64,000 bases of DNA from Cubamyces lactineus (GCA_022376465.1 JACDTU010000011.1:1302001-1366000), one strand, 5' to 3'. Numbered from the stretch's first letter, positions 1 to 12,083 are shown. Translations and numbers: made by a program. The notes: generated by a model not told the origin, from the letters alone.

Positions 1-5
1 GACAG

Positions 6-2563
6 CCGCGTCAGGAAAACGCGTTGCGATGGGGCGAAACCGGTATGTTTCCACTGTCGCAAACGTCCACCAGAGAACGGCGAATCGTGCTCCTATGACG
101 TGCAAGCGGGGCGGCGAGGTCGGGATAGGGCCCCTGGGACCCGTATACGACAACCACCTGCGAAGCGCAGACGAACGTCCATGAGAGATGCCTCTCTGGA
201 AAGCGATGTAGACAGAGACCAAACGCAAGACAGTCGGTCTAGGAGTCCTGAATCCACCATGTTGGAACTTCCGGATGCGAGTGGAGAGAGATGTGAATCA
301 GCGTACTGGTCCGATGTTGGTACCTCTACTCGACTTAAGCGCCATTAGTCGATCATGCTAATTTGACTTGACAAGGACTGCGACTCAGATGACGATTCAT
401 TCGCCATCGACTTCGATGACCTCTTGTGTCCTCCCGGGTTTGCTTCAACACCAGAAACAAAGCACGCAGACGGAGCAGAAGCCGAGTCGATCCCCGCCCG
501 CCCCAGCCTCCAATTCACGCGCGAAACGTGGTGGGACGCCCTGCTCGCCTTCTACTGCTACGAAGACAGCGCGACGCCGATCCACGCGCTCTGCCTCACC
601 GCGGACCAGTGCAACAACGCCCTCGTGCGCATTGTCGCTGATCTCCGCGCGCTCTTCCGCTCGTCGTTCTACTGGCTCAGCTTCGTCCATATCCCTCGCT
701 TCTTCGAGAGCATCCTCGATCCTGCGCACCGCGCGTCCATGCAGCCGAGCCTGCTGCTCAGCGCGCTCGCGCTGGGAACGCTTGCCCAGAGCTCGGACGC
801 CGATAAGGGCGCGGTAGGGAGAGCGCGTGCATTGCGGTTGCTAGAGTTCGCGGACGGGGCGCTGCAAGCCAGCCTTTCGTCGGGCTGGGTTGACGTCGGT
901 CTGGTCAAGGCTAGCTGGGTTAGTATGGGTTCAATGTCCATTGCATCTCCCGGGTACTGACCCCGCACGAACGCAGTTGATTGTATACTTTGATATGCAA
1001 TTCCACCCATTCAAGAGCGTGGCGAGGAGCAATTCGTCGCTCGTCCTCCTCGATTCTCTCATGCGCCTGTTTAGTCTCACCAGCCTTGACGCGGACGTGA
1101 AGAGCTCGCGGTACTCCATGCCTGCCCTCGCTGCAAATGGCTTACGCGCTTCAACAAACAGCTCCAGCTCATCCCTCAGCGAGCCAATAGTTCCTGACAA
1201 TCTTGTCTTACCTCCATCTGCTTCTCCACCTCCCCTGACCTGCAACTGTGCCGAGCTGGCAATGGGCCATGACTGGCCAGAAGTGCGAGAACTCGCGCCG
1301 TCTTGGTCGGGGACCATCATGTGGCCCCGTGGCTTATCCGAGGGTGAGATGCTAAAGGAGGAATGCCGTCGTCTCGCGTGGTCAACTATAATGCTCACTG
1401 CGACGCTTAACTCGTATACCTGTGTCGTCGGCTGCGAAGACGAACCGCGGTTGAGTATCCAGGACCCCAGGAACGTAAGCTGTACACGATTGTCACTTCG
1501 CGCAGCCCAATCCCCCTGACCTCTTGATAACAGTACGCGCTCCTCTTCCCCGGAGATACGCTGGCCTTGACGGGCACGCCCGTATCAGCGAACAACCTCT
1601 GGACGCTCTACCTCCGCTCGATGCTCATCCTGCACGCGTGCATACGCGTGCGCAGGGACCCGGGGCTGAGCGACGCCGACCGTGCGCAGTTCGCGATGAG
1701 CGCGTGGCTCGAAATCGACGCGGTCGAGAGCGCGTTCGAGCGGCACACCTGCGGGCTCGAGAAGAAGTCCGGCTCCCAGGCACGCGAGATGCTCTTCAGG
1801 TGAGTGGGTGCCGTCAGAGGACCTGCAGTGCGCAGTGGCACGGTGCTGAACGCGAGCTCGCCAGCGCGCGCATGTGCATCTCGCACGAGTTTCAGCGGTA
1901 CATTCCCCAAGTTTCTACGTACGTGTTCAGGAAGGTTCTGTCGATCGCTGTGGGGTGCTAATCGTTCCCTATCTCTGTAGACGCGGAGGGAAGATTTTCT
2001 ACCGGGATAAGGCTGAAGCTTGGAGTGCGTCTCTTCTGACCCACTTACGAGCTTGGACTGATACAACGATGCAGTCAGGCAAAGGCTGGACATTGTGGAG
2101 AAAATATGGACGAACGTACAGCAAGGACGCTACGTACCTATCATGGACTACAGGAAGCCGATGCTGATATACTGGTACATGTCGCATATTATCAAGTAAG
2201 CGAACTTACCTCCATGTCGCCGAAATTGCCTATTGACATGCATCCCATAGAGCGCTCATGCTGTGGAGAGCGGACCCGACGCTACTCATCGCGCTCATCG
2301 CGTCAAAAACGTTCGCCATGCGGGTAGAATACATCATGCTCTTCTGGCCGGGCGCAGGTGAGCCGTCGATCGCATTCAAATATAGCGCAGGCCTGTGCTC
2401 AATCAGCGTTGCTCACGTAGAACGACGGAAGGAATGGCAAGATGTCCGTTACCAGCTCGTGGAGGCGTGCATCAAGGCAGGGATCCCTCCCCCGGACAGA
2501 ACGATCCCGGTGCCTTTCCCCTCCGTGAAGAATGTGACGCGGTGTGGAGATGCCCCCGCGTGA
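6..2563 (+). CDS. Zn2Cys6 fungal transcription factor, copy 1 (5' cut by window edge)
   Basis: Nuclear zinc-cluster regulator. The window opens in the last bases of an intron; the coding part starts at 6 with RVRKTRCDGAKPVCFHC, the second part of a Zn2Cys6 binuclear cluster whose first Cys-x2-Cys is left of the window, as the intact intron inside the same motif in the neighbouring copy shows. Consistent exons are 6-319, 389-918, 977-1474, 1534-1799, 1865-1918, 1981-2024, 2075-2195, 2251-2357 and 2421-2563. The middle carries the fungal-specific regulatory domain (TRETWWDALLAFY, then FYWLSFVHIPRFF, then LSEGEMLKEECRRLAW), followed by a helical C-terminus (VEYIMLFWPGA) ending with TGA at 2561. 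A basic run (PAKRRRTS) after the cluster may be a nuclear localisation signal. Target genes are unknown. The 320-388 intron is the least certain; an acceptor at 375 would change frame. Confidence 0.85.
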
Positions 2564-3372
2564 TGGTGTGTTCTTTCCGTGTAGCTCGGAGTGTAGGTTC
2601 GCATATCCTCTCTCGTCTGAAATGCCGGCGGTCGAACGGCCATGGTGGCTTTCAGGATTCACTCGACTGTTTGAGTGCGTCAAGCTGTATCGCTAGATCA
2701 ATGAATTTGGTGCTCGGAAGCACACGAAATGCTGCAACTGCACGCGTATGCTTGTGTGCTGGTATGCTCAGGCAAGCAAGTGTTGTGTACCCTGCTGAGT
2801 GCAATATTGTAAACGTCACGGTCTTGCGGCCACACGACTTGACGACTTGCGTGGTCCATGTTAGCCGTTCATTTGAATGGTAGGACGGGATAGACTCGGA
2901 GGGCACCTGATGCTGTTTTGATGTGTCAAGATTCAAGACAATATGTGTACCATGCCAACCGTCGGGTTCCTTGGTGGATACCCCTGGATGAATTGAGGAA
3001 GGGTGAGGTCGGTAAAAGAGAGTAGGCGGCCGCGGGGGATGGGAGATTGCGAACACAGCCACCTACTTGGGAGGATCGGAGGAAGAGCCCCGGGAGCGTA
3101 ATCGTGCGTACGAGGGCAGGCAGAGGCATATGATTGGACTGCAGTCTGAGTATGTTGTGGGGACACCGCCATCGGGCACTCGATCGCCTAGGACTAGCTG
3201 CGCCGCGATTTGTGCGCGTACGTACGTATCCGCCAAACACGGCTTCACTCGTCCTTTCATTTCGCTCAGCGCCACTTCTCTTGCAGCTGCATCCATATAG
3301 ACTGCGACTTTCTCCGACCCAGCCCTCCCCAGCCATCCTAGCCATCCTCCTTTGACCGACTTGCACATACGC
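2564..3372. other. intergenic region between the two Zn2Cys6 genes
   Basis: No convincing gene. Open frames on the minus strand (about 136-146 codons) have no recognisable domain and overlap the 5' end of the second regulator. The part from about 3300 is pyrimidine-rich and probably holds the promoter and 5' leader of the downstream gene. Confidence 0.5.
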
Positions 3373-5350
3373 ATGCCCGCCACATCTGCCTCACCGACTT
3401 CTTCCGATAGCGCCCCAAACGGAAATCCATCTTCCAGCAGCAGCAGCACCCACCGTGATGTCCGGAACCACTCCGCGTTAAGAAGCACCTCGCCGCTCAC
3501 AGCAGAGTGCGACCTTCCCTCCCCACAAGACGCTCAACCACCTCTTGCAGGCCCCTCCTCTGCTCGCCATGCTTCAGAGCATACTAGCGAGCAGCACAGA
3601 TCTTCATCAACTAACCCTCCAGGCCGGCGAATCAGACCCAAGATCGCCCTAGACCCCAGCCAACCTCCGACCGCCCTAGGCAAACCACGAGCCCGCGTTT
3701 ATGTGGCGTGCAACCAATGGTGAGGAGTAGCTCATATCGACACCAAGGCTTCTGGCTGATCGTCATATATGCCATTCTCAGCCGGACGCGCAAAACGCGC
3801 TGCGATGGCGCCAAGCCGGTGTGTTTCCACTGCCGCAAGCGCCCACCAGAGAACGGCGAGTCGTGCACGTACGAGGCCCAGCCGAAACGTCGTGGGCAGG
3901 ACAAAGCACCGGGAGGGCGCAAACGCAAGCGTCTCGAGTCGGGGACGTCTCACGGTGCCCATGGTAGCGACTCTGAAGGATCCAGCGGCAGCAGAACATC
4001 GCACAGTGCTCGCGGCAACTCTGAGCCCTTGCAGCTCGTCGCATCCTACGACAACTTCCCCGAGTTGTGGTCTGATGTCGGTATCCAGGTCGTGATGGTA
4101 TTTTGAGCAGCAAATGCTGACACATCCCTCAGGACTCGTTCTCGGAGTATGATCCGTTTGGGATCGACCTCAACGCGGTGCTGGACCCTCCAAGCACCGG
4201 CAACCTCTGGGACCTCGTGCCACAGCAGGAGGAAGAAGCCGAACCCATTCCTGCGCGTCCCAGCCTCCAATTTACGCGCGAGACGTGGTGGGACGCTCTC
4301 CTCGCATTCTACGCCTCAGACGACCCCGCACGCCCGGTCGAGCCCGGCTCGCTCACCGTCGAGCAGCGCAGCACGACCGTGCGGCGAATCGTTACCGACC
4401 TCCGAGCGCTCTTCCATTCGTCCATTTACTGGGTCAGCTTCATCAATATCCCGCGCTTCTTTGACAACCTGCTCGACCCCACTCGAAGGGCGGCCTTGCA
4501 GCCGAGTCTGCTGCTGAGCGCCCTTGCTATCGGGACGCTCACTCAGAGCTCCGAGGCAGAGAATGGAGCGCCGGGCCGAGCGCGGGCGTTGAAGCTGCTC
4601 GACCTCGCAGATAGTACGTTGCAAGCCAGCCTTGCTTCTGGATGGGTCGACTTCGGCCTTGTACAGGCCAGTTGGGTGAGAGACATCCTCAAGGCCACGA
4701 TTTCATACACAAGCTGACAATATCGTTGGTAGCTGATTGTGTACTTTGAGATGCAGTCGCATCCGCTGCAGTCTATGGAGAGAGGACAGTCGTCGTTGCT
4801 TCTTTTAGACTCCCTCTTACGTCTGTTTTCGCTGCCGACCCTCGATGCTGAGCTCAAGAAACCATCAGTTGCGACAGCGCTCCCCGGCTCATTCGCCTCT
4901 ACCGGTGCCAGATCCGCCTTGAACCCCGCCCTCAATCCCTACCTCAACGACTCCATCACGCAACTCCACAACAGCGGTGTCAACCCCCCCTACACCGCTC
5001 CCCTCGCCCCCTCCATGCCCTCCAGCAACGCGATGGCCGCCATGTCCAATCTGCTCGGCATCCCCCTCCCCGACCCGCTCATCTCGAACAACAGCCACTC
5101 GGGGCCCTCCTGCCCCGCGCCGTTCACCAAATGCCGCTGCTCCGAGTTCACGATCGACCGCAGCTGGCCTTCTGTGCTCGGCTTCGCGCCGGGGTGGACG
5201 GGGATGCTGATGTGGCCGACGGGCCTGTCGGAGGGCGAGTTCAGGAAGGAGGAGTGCCGGCGGCTGGTCTGGGCGAGCATCATGATGACTCCGGCAACTC
5301 CGCCCGCGCGCTCCGTCGCTGCACGGGCGCTAAACGCGAGGGCTGCTTAA
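3373..5350 (+). CDS. Zn2Cys6 fungal transcription factor, copy 2, C-terminally truncated
   Basis: Tandem paralogue of the upstream gene. ATG at 3373 opens a Ser/Pro-rich leader; the zinc cluster begins VACNQ and is completed across a 62-bp intron (3720-3781) that splits the second Cys codon, giving CNQCRTRKTRCDGAKPVC. Exons: 3373-3719, 3782-4088, 4133-4675, 4733-5350. It shares with copy 1 the blocks TRETWWDALLAFY, YWVSFINIPRFF, LIVYFEMQSH and GLSEGEFRKEECRRLVWASI, and intron sites are conserved. Just after that last block the similarity stops: the frame runs into ARSVAARALNARAA and a TAA at 5348, where copy 1 continues for another 230 or so residues. I find no trace of those exons downstream. 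It may be a truncated but DNA-binding-competent regulator or a decaying duplicate. Confidence 0.8.
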
Positions 5351-6010
5351 AGTTACTGCTTACGCTCTCCCATCTCCCATGTCTCACCGCTCGTTGCTCA
5401 TTCAGCGGGATTCACTGCCAGGCGCGAACCCCTGTGTCGCTATCTCCAATTGCTCAGCATATAGCCCCGAGCGTTGCTAATGCTAGATATCGGTGCTCCT
5501 GGACACGGCTTCGTAGAGCGAGCCGGAAATGGGACAATCTCCATCGGTCCTAGGCGTCGTCGATCCTCGGCGCGTGTATCCGTGCGCACGCGCGCGCCCA
5601 GGCGCCCAGGCGGCTCGCTGGATGTGCAGCGATCCCTCGTCACTCTGAACGCGCGGATCGCGCCCTCCCCCCCGGCGGTTGCGGCTGCGGCTGCGGCTGC
5701 AGAGGCGATGCTAGGATTTGCACACAGTGGCACGCAGCAGGCGCGAACGTCTTGTCGTCGATAACGTCCGTGACGAGGAAGCCGACCACCCCGGGGGTCT
5801 TGTCTCGGGAACGGGAACGGACACTGCAGACGTCTGCGGGCACGCGTTTCATGTCCGTGCGTGGGTGTGCAGATTCGTACGTACGGCCGCGGACAGCGTC
5901 ACGGTTGAGATCGTGGCGCGTGTATATAATGGCGGGTGCGCGAAACTCAATTCTCGCAGACAGTACCACCCCGGTAGGCACCTCTCACTTAGAACACTAC
6001 CCTCACAGTC
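5351..6010. other. intergenic region with a possible exon remnant on the minus strand
   Basis: Mostly non-coding. On the minus strand around 5690-5800 the reading GVVGFLVTDVIDDKTF looks protein-like but has no supporting start, neighbours or family that I recognise. A short GCGGCT trinucleotide run lies at 5681-5703. The last 100 bases are the F-box gene promoter. Confidence 0.35.
5923..5929 (+). promoter_or_regulatory. TATA box of the F-box gene
   Basis: TATATAA, 82 bases upstream of the ATG at 6011, followed by a short pyrimidine/adenine-rich leader; a normal spacing for a fungal core promoter. Confidence 0.55.
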
Positions 6011-7638
6011 ATGGCGTCGCTCGAGCACGACTACGTCCCCGCCGACGGCCGTCTCTCTGCAGTCGTGTGCGATATAGCTCAACGCACACATTCGATGAGG
6101 TGAGCTTCCCTGTATTGTGGATTGTTTGCTTGGCCAGATAGCTGACTGCTTGCACTGCTGTCCAGCAACGAAGAGGTGTGTAATGGGCCCCCTTGGCACT
6201 GACACCTCTCTGATCCTAGTCAATTCTTCAGTTGTATGCGGCCCAAGAGACCCTGCTCAGTGCTCTCTCGCTCGTGCGCGAAGTCATCAACGCCCGACGC
6301 TGCACGATTTCGAGGCTGCCACCCGAGATCGTCGCGCACATATTCTCGTTCGTGCCGGGCCGCCTGCCACCGGGCGGGTCCCGGGCGAGAGAGACATACG
6401 ATCTGATGCCATTGACGCACGTCTGCCAGCGATGGCGCGCGATCGCACTGGGCACGTCATCGCTCTGGTCGTCCGTATCCGAGACGTCGGCTGCCTATTC
6501 CGCCACCCGTCACATCCGCGCCCGCGCCAGACGTGCGCCGTTGACAGTCTACCTCGATCGACCCCGCCAGAGCGCCGCCATGTCAGACCTCCTCGCACGT
6601 GACGGTCCGAGCATAGCAGAACTCGGGCTGCATGGCCTCCAGGATGTCTCCGTGCACGACTTGGCCTCAGACCTGCTCGCGTTCCCTGCGCATCGTCTAG
6701 AGCGCGCTGTCGTGTGCCATAGAGGCCGTCGTTTCGTCCCAGGCGCACAAGTCAAGCCAGTCGTCGAGCTCTGGAGTGGCATGGCTCCAAGATTAAAGTC
6801 ACTTGACCTCCACGATGTGCCCTTCCTGCCTTCCAACGCCCTCGAGCAGCTCGCACACTTGACGCTCTCGTACGAACACGTTCCGATCGAATGGACGCCA
6901 TGCGACTTGCTCGACTTCCTCTCCAAAGCGCCTTCGCTCGAACACGTCCGCCTCCGAGGCCTCCCTTCTGACCTTCACCTCCGCCATCCTTCCAATCTGA
7001 CCCCGATATCACTTCCCTCGCTCAAGACGCTCGAAATCGGCCATTGTCGCGGACGGTGTTCTCCAATGCCGCTCATACAACTCTTGCTATCTCACATCAA
7101 CACCCCGACAACAACGACCATCCGTTTGCATGGCGTCGACGCCCGTAACGTTACAAGACCGCTCTCGCCCTTGCAGATCCCGGGAGGCGAAAGCCGGCTC
7201 GACCTAGACATGTCCTTCTCTGCGTTGACGATGACGGTATCCCGGCCATCCACTGCTACCTACAGCCTGGAGCTGACCACCGCCGGTGCCTCCGAACAAT
7301 CACTCGAGGATGCCGTCAAGTCCTTCGTGGCCGAATGTTCTCCTGTACGTGAGCTCACGATATCCAGCCAACGAGCTTGGTCGGTGTGGTGTGATCCTGC
7401 CCTTCTACTCGCCGCGCTGCCCCAGCTCGAGACGTTGCACATCAGCGACCAACTTCTCGTTCCGGAACTCTTGGACGCGTTGTGTCCGTCCCGATCAGGC
7501 GAACGTTTCTGTCACGAGCTCAGGACGGTTCGACTGCCCGCTCTTCAAGATCCTATGTTCGTGCAACACTTGTCCCCGGTTTTGGAAGGCCGTGACTCCG
7601 GGAGCATGCATGCACGTCTCAATATTTTGACCGCGTAA
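6011..7638 (+). CDS. F-box protein
   Basis: Probable substrate receptor of an SCF ubiquitin ligase. ATG at 6011 gives MASLEHDYVPADGRL; exon 1 (6011-6099) is joined through a 10-nt microexon (6166-6175, encoding the end of a Ser codon plus NEE) to a single large exon starting at 6232. About residue 55 comes the F-box: ISRLPPEIVAHIFSFVPG, followed by LTHVCQRWRAIALGTSSLW, the pattern of agaricomycete F-box proteins. The remaining 350 residues show Leu-rich stretches (LKSLDLHDVPFL, LPSLKTLEIGHC, LPQLETLHISD) typical of the degenerate LRR half of this family. Total about 505 residues. The substrate cannot be inferred. Without the microexon the initiator and F-box would be out of frame, which supports it. 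Confidence 0.85.
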
Positions 7639-8498
7639 TCTTTCCGGACGGTATGTTAGGGCAATAACCCACACCTGGCGTCCTCCAGTGAGGAGTAAGG
7701 ACTATATATCCCTGATAGGCTCATTCTGGCCTCGCTATGACCACATTTGCCTACACGAAACAGAATGGACTATGTATGCTTGCACTCCTTATTACTCGGC
7801 ATGCGGACATTACGGATATATCGGAGAAGTTTTCACCATGTACGAAGTGGCCACACGGTCGCTCTGTCCTGATATCAGGTTGGGGCTACAAGGTACGGCC
7901 GACCGCTCCGCCAGGTCAGTAACAGCTCAATATCTTATCGGCGCTTATTGGCGCTGCGGGCCTTTCCCTGCCATGTACAGTAGCGCTAAGCGGACGAGTC
8001 TAACGCGACATCGACAGCCCTAACTTTCTCACAGCAGCATCCTACAGCGACATTGACTCCGCGTGTGAGAGGGCAACCTCAGTCTATTGTGCCCAGTGCG
8101 TGTGTACTTGTCGCCCGACTTTTTGTGCCCATCAACGGCTCACGCTTCTCATCCACCGGACGACCGCTAGCGCCCGTGGCTTATTGTCTACGCCCTCGGA
8201 CGGGCATCTCAATCTCCCGCTCTTCGCTCGTTCCGTGGGTTCGAAGCCCCCAGAGGAGGGCGCGAATCAGACATTGAATACCTAGATGCTGCCCGCTGTC
8301 ACCTAGACCGCAATATACGGCGTGCAGTGATGCCAGTAGTCACCCGCTACCACGCGAGCCTCCAAGAGTCTAATTGTCTTCGACTGCGCCTGACACCGCG
8401 CTCGTCGCCGGCAGAGTCGTACAAGTATCTCAGCGGCGGCACGGGGGCGTGCCTCCCACAAGGCGGGCCCTTCCCTCCAGCACACTGCTGCTGCACGC
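7639..8498. other. intergenic region
   Basis: No gene seen. Small open frames on both strands lack domain features or credible introns. The last 100 bases before 8499 are pyrimidine-rich and probably serve as leader for the next gene. Confidence 0.5.
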
Positions 8499-10057
8499 AT
8501 GTCCTCTTCTCTTCACCCCCTGCGGCCGTTGACGGCGGAGCAGGCGACCTGTTGGCTGCAGAGCGTCCTTGAGCAGTGCCGCGAGAGTACGTTCATCATC
8601 CGGTCTTTTCAGTCGCATAGCTTCCATTCACCCCTTGCCATGGCTAGACGTCAACGCGCTACCCGAATCTATTTTGCGGGGTGAGGAGAGTGCCGCAGCC
8701 CGGCGGCAATTGCAGCAATTGCGGCTGCTGCACCAGCACGCGGGCGTGTTGAACCCTGATAGCGGGCGCGGGTTGTGGAACGGCCTCTGCGCATGGTTCT
8801 CTGACGAGGCCATCAAGGACGTGGCTGAAATCGTGAGTGGTCCATTAGCACAGCGCCGACACCAGCCGCACATTCTCTTTCCCCGCCTCCTTGCCCTTGC
8901 AGACCGCTGCGATCGAGCGCCAAGCTATCCTCGCGCAAGACTCGCGCGCCGTGTTCCGCGCGATCATCCCTCCCGAGGCGATGGCGAGCATGTGCAGGTA
9001 CCTCGAGCACGTCCACGACCGGCTCGAGGTGTACCTGCGCTGGGAGGAATCCCGGGAAGGCAGCGCGCTCCGGACCATCGCACACCAACTGCGCGAAGAA
9101 GCGGAGGTGTCTCGCGCCTACTTCCTCCGCCGCAATATCGGCTCGAAGACCAGCGTTGCAGAGCGATACGAGCTGCCGGCCCTCCGCGCTCGGCCTGATA
9201 GCGACGCCCCTTCCAGCGCGTCGTCCGCCTCCACCACTCTCGTTTACTCGTCTACGTCTCCCCTTCGAGGGGAAGGCGAGTGGTACCTAGGCCGAACCCC
9301 ATCAGTCTCGCGCGGCCGTCGCTCTTCGCGCGGACCCCGCGCTCGGACGGCCAGGACTCCCGATTCCTCGCCGTCCCCAGGACGATCTCCGCGCCCCTGC
9401 TCCCCGCCGCCTCGTTCTGCCAAAGCGCTCGGAAAGCGCCGCGCGAGGGACGACGGGAGTCCCGCCCGAGAGCGGAGTCGCAAACGGCGCAAGCCCACGC
9501 CGCCGCGGGTCGAGTCTCGCAGTAGCAGTAGGGACGCCGACGTCAGCGCGAGCGAGTCGTCGTCGAGCTCCGAGCCGCTAGCCCCGCCACTGCCGCCTCC
9601 GTCTCCGCCATCACGATGGGCCCGCGAAGGCCTGTCCACTCCCGAGTCGACCACGGCAGTCTCGTCGTCGAGCAGCGAGGGAAGTCCCGCCACGGAGTTA
9701 TCGACTCTATCTCGGGTACTTTCGCCCGAAGTCAGCTTCGACAACGAGACGGTTCGAGATGGGCAGTACCACTATCCTACCGGTTCTCCTTCTACCATTG
9801 GAGCGACGTCGCGAGACGTCGACGTCGATATGATGTCGATGGGAGATGACGAAGACGCGGCGAGCTACATCACCGCTGAAGACTCCGTGGAGATCGACGG
9901 CGACTCGCTCGGGCCTCTGCCTCTGCCTCTGCCTCCGCCCTCGGCATCGATACCGACGTCGAGCCCTCGTGCCCCAGCCCGACACAGCAAGTTCATCGGC
10001 AGACGACGCTGCTGGGACGGCGTGGTGCAATTCATGCAATACATTCTCAGATCCTAA
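8499..10057 (+). CDS. hypothetical Ser/Arg/Pro-rich protein
   Basis: Not recognised. ATG at 8499 (MSSSLHPLRPLTAEQATCWL), exons 8499-8586, 8648-8832 and 8903-10057, about 475 residues. The first third (to about residue 200) is predicted helical, with RRQLQQLRLLHQHAGVL, WNGLCAWFSDEAIKDVAEI and CRYLEHVHDRLEVYLRWEE. The rest is low complexity: Ser/Pro/Arg-rich, with a basic cluster (KALGKRRARDD, RSRKRRKPTPPR) that looks like a bipartite nuclear localisation signal, then Ser and acidic runs (DVDVDMMSMGDDEDAASY) and a proline stretch. An adaptor or chromatin-associated nuclear protein is plausible, but function is unknown. The first intron is required because the frame stops otherwise. Confidence 0.7.
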
Positions 10058-10480
10058 GCACCATTGCGAACTATCGGTTTGATCACTCACCTGTCGTGCC
10101 ACGCACGGCGCATGGACCTCGCATTTCGTCATGTTTTCTTGCAAGTTCTCGTGCATCATCGTTCACATACTCTCACATACCTTCATCTTGTATAATGGAT
10201 ATTATACGATAGTCAGTACTCACGCACGCATCCCAGGTGTACAATAGTGTATTCATAGACGTCGTTTACGCGTTTACGCACACGCTTTCGCTTCATGCTC
10301 TCGCTATGTAGTTATGCTCTCCATGCAGTTAAAATATATGCACGCACCCTCACCTTCAACCTACTGCTCATTTTGCTGATCAAAAGCCGAAGATGGCTAC
10401 GATTCATGGTGATTACACTCCGCTATATGCATTAGTACATTGCTGATACGTACTGCATGAACGATTCCGCTCGCCCACTA
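10058..10480. other. intergenic region between convergent genes
   Basis: AT-richer than its surroundings and non-coding; it holds the 3' ends of the hypothetical gene (+) and IWR1 (-). A perfect 7-bp inverted repeat (arms 10190-10196 and 10201-10207, 4-nt loop) lies in the + strand 3' region and could mark 3'-end formation. Confidence 0.5.
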
Positions 10481-11911
10481 TTAAAGATCTGTCATGACAT
10501 TCCGGTAAGCCCGGTCGTCCCCATGCATGACATCTTCGTAGTCTGAGGTCTCATGGAATTCGTCTACACCATCTATTAGCATGTAGATGTCATGTGCAAA
10601 CTTTTGGGAGCTCACCGCTCAGTTCTTCCTCGCTGCTTGCCGGGTCAGGCTCTTCCTCCTCCGGGTAGTCGTTGGTATACCAATCCTCAGCTAGTCGTGA
10701 ATTGATTAGCAACATGGCCAGATCGTAGGGGAGATCCCGTCTTACCATTCGAGTCTTCGTCATCTTCGTCGTCGTATTCCTCGTCGGACTCGTCTTCGCC
10801 ATACAAGCCGCTCAGCTCAGGAGGCAGTCCCGTGCTAAGGTTGGGGCGGTGTCAGCTTCGCAAGAGACAGGCTCTGTATCTCACTCACAGTTTGGCAATG
10901 TTCGAGCCAGATCCAGGTTCATATAACTCCTGGAACGTGGTCGGACGCTGGTAGAATACGTCGTACACGTAATCCTCGTCCATGCCCTCGCCATGTGCTC
11001 CGGTAGTTTGTGGTGTAGGAGCGGGCGGTGCTACATCATTGACTGAACTCCCGTTAGCACCTGAACATTAAACGATCGAGTGCAGGAACTTACCGCTCAG
11101 ATACTCCTTGAGCAGCGGTAGGAACTTCTCAATCTCCTTGTCGGTGTCGCTGATGACGGCCCCTGAGACCGATGAAGGCACAGCATCGTACATTTTGAAG
11201 GCGGCACTGCGCTTCATTTCCTCCATCTCCTTCGAGGAGTATACTTTCGGCCTGTCGCTCCGTCAATACGGCCACCAGGAATACATTGGAATGAACCGAT
11301 AGGAACACTCACGGTGCAGTCGCGTTGTGCTTTCTAACATGGTGCTCGGTGGGTATCTGTTCCTGAGGAACGATTGTGTACGTCCTACTTGGTGCCTCGT
11401 AATGTGTCCTCATAGTTGTCTGTCCCGGGGCAGTGTGCGGTTTAGCAGGCGACGTTGGCGCAGGAGCGGAAACGGGCGCGGATGCGGGTGCCGCAGCTGC
11501 AGAGGTAGATGGCCCAGCCACTCCCTCCGGCTTCTTCTGCGTAGAATCTCGTGCTAGGCCTGCGAGACGTCTCTGCGAGGGAAGATACGTATCAATTTCG
11601 TCTTCATCCGCATTCGAAGCGAAACGAGACGTACCTCGAGTTCCTTCTTCTGCTGCTCATCATCCCATGCGGCTTGTTCTACTGTGCCAGCGTATTGGAA
11701 GACGTTCAGCCCACCTCTCGATCTCTTTCTCCGGGGTGCAGAATCCACGACTGGTCGATCACACGTCCTGCGTCAACGAGCATACTACGGTGCAATCAGA
11801 GGAGCGAAACTCACCAAGCGCGTCCAAAGGCTCTTCATTCCGCTTGCGCTTGATGCGCAGGATTGCATATGGCTGCTGCTGTTGAAGGGCTTGCGGCGGA
11901 TCAACATCCAT
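10481..11911 (-). CDS. IWR1: IWR1-like RNA polymerase II nuclear import factor
   Basis: Directs assembled RNA polymerase II from cytoplasm to nucleus. ATG at 11911 gives MDVDPPQALQQQQPYAILRI, followed by KRKRNEEPLDAL, the conserved basic N-terminal block of Iwr1/SLC7A6OS proteins, which also acts as nuclear localisation signal in yeast. Eight exons can be joined. An Ala/Pro-rich linker is followed by the diagnostic Iwr1 block DEDYVYDVFYQR, continuing TTFQELYEPGSNIAKL, then acidic stretches (DESDEEYDDEDDEDS, DYPEEEEPDPASSEEELS) and a C-terminus with TSDYEDVMHGDD before TAA at 10481. Length about 345 residues, normal for fungi. The promoter has two CACGTG sites and a perfect hairpin further upstream. 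Confidence 0.9.
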
Positions 11912-12050
11912 GGTTCTGTGGTCGTGGTGAGTGTCGATACTTGGGATCAAGAGAAAAGATAAAAGATGAGATGTGGTTGAGTGCAGTCTGCGATGAGGTC
12001 GAGGAAGTGACGATTCCAGACTTTGCAGCCACATTCGCCACACGGGGAAC

Positions 12051-12083
12051 CACGTGGAAGTGACCGTGACATATGGTCACGTG
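12051..12083. promoter_or_regulatory. pair of CACGTG E-boxes upstream of IWR1
   Basis: CACGTG at 12051-12056 and again at 12078-12083, 140-170 bases upstream of the IWR1 start. Such sites bind bHLH factors in fungi; use here is inferred from position only. Confidence 0.45.

Noticed and set aside
9244..9744. 166-codon minus-strand frame
   Set aside because: Antisense to the low-complexity Ser/Arg-rich exon; skewed codon composition keeps the opposite strand open.
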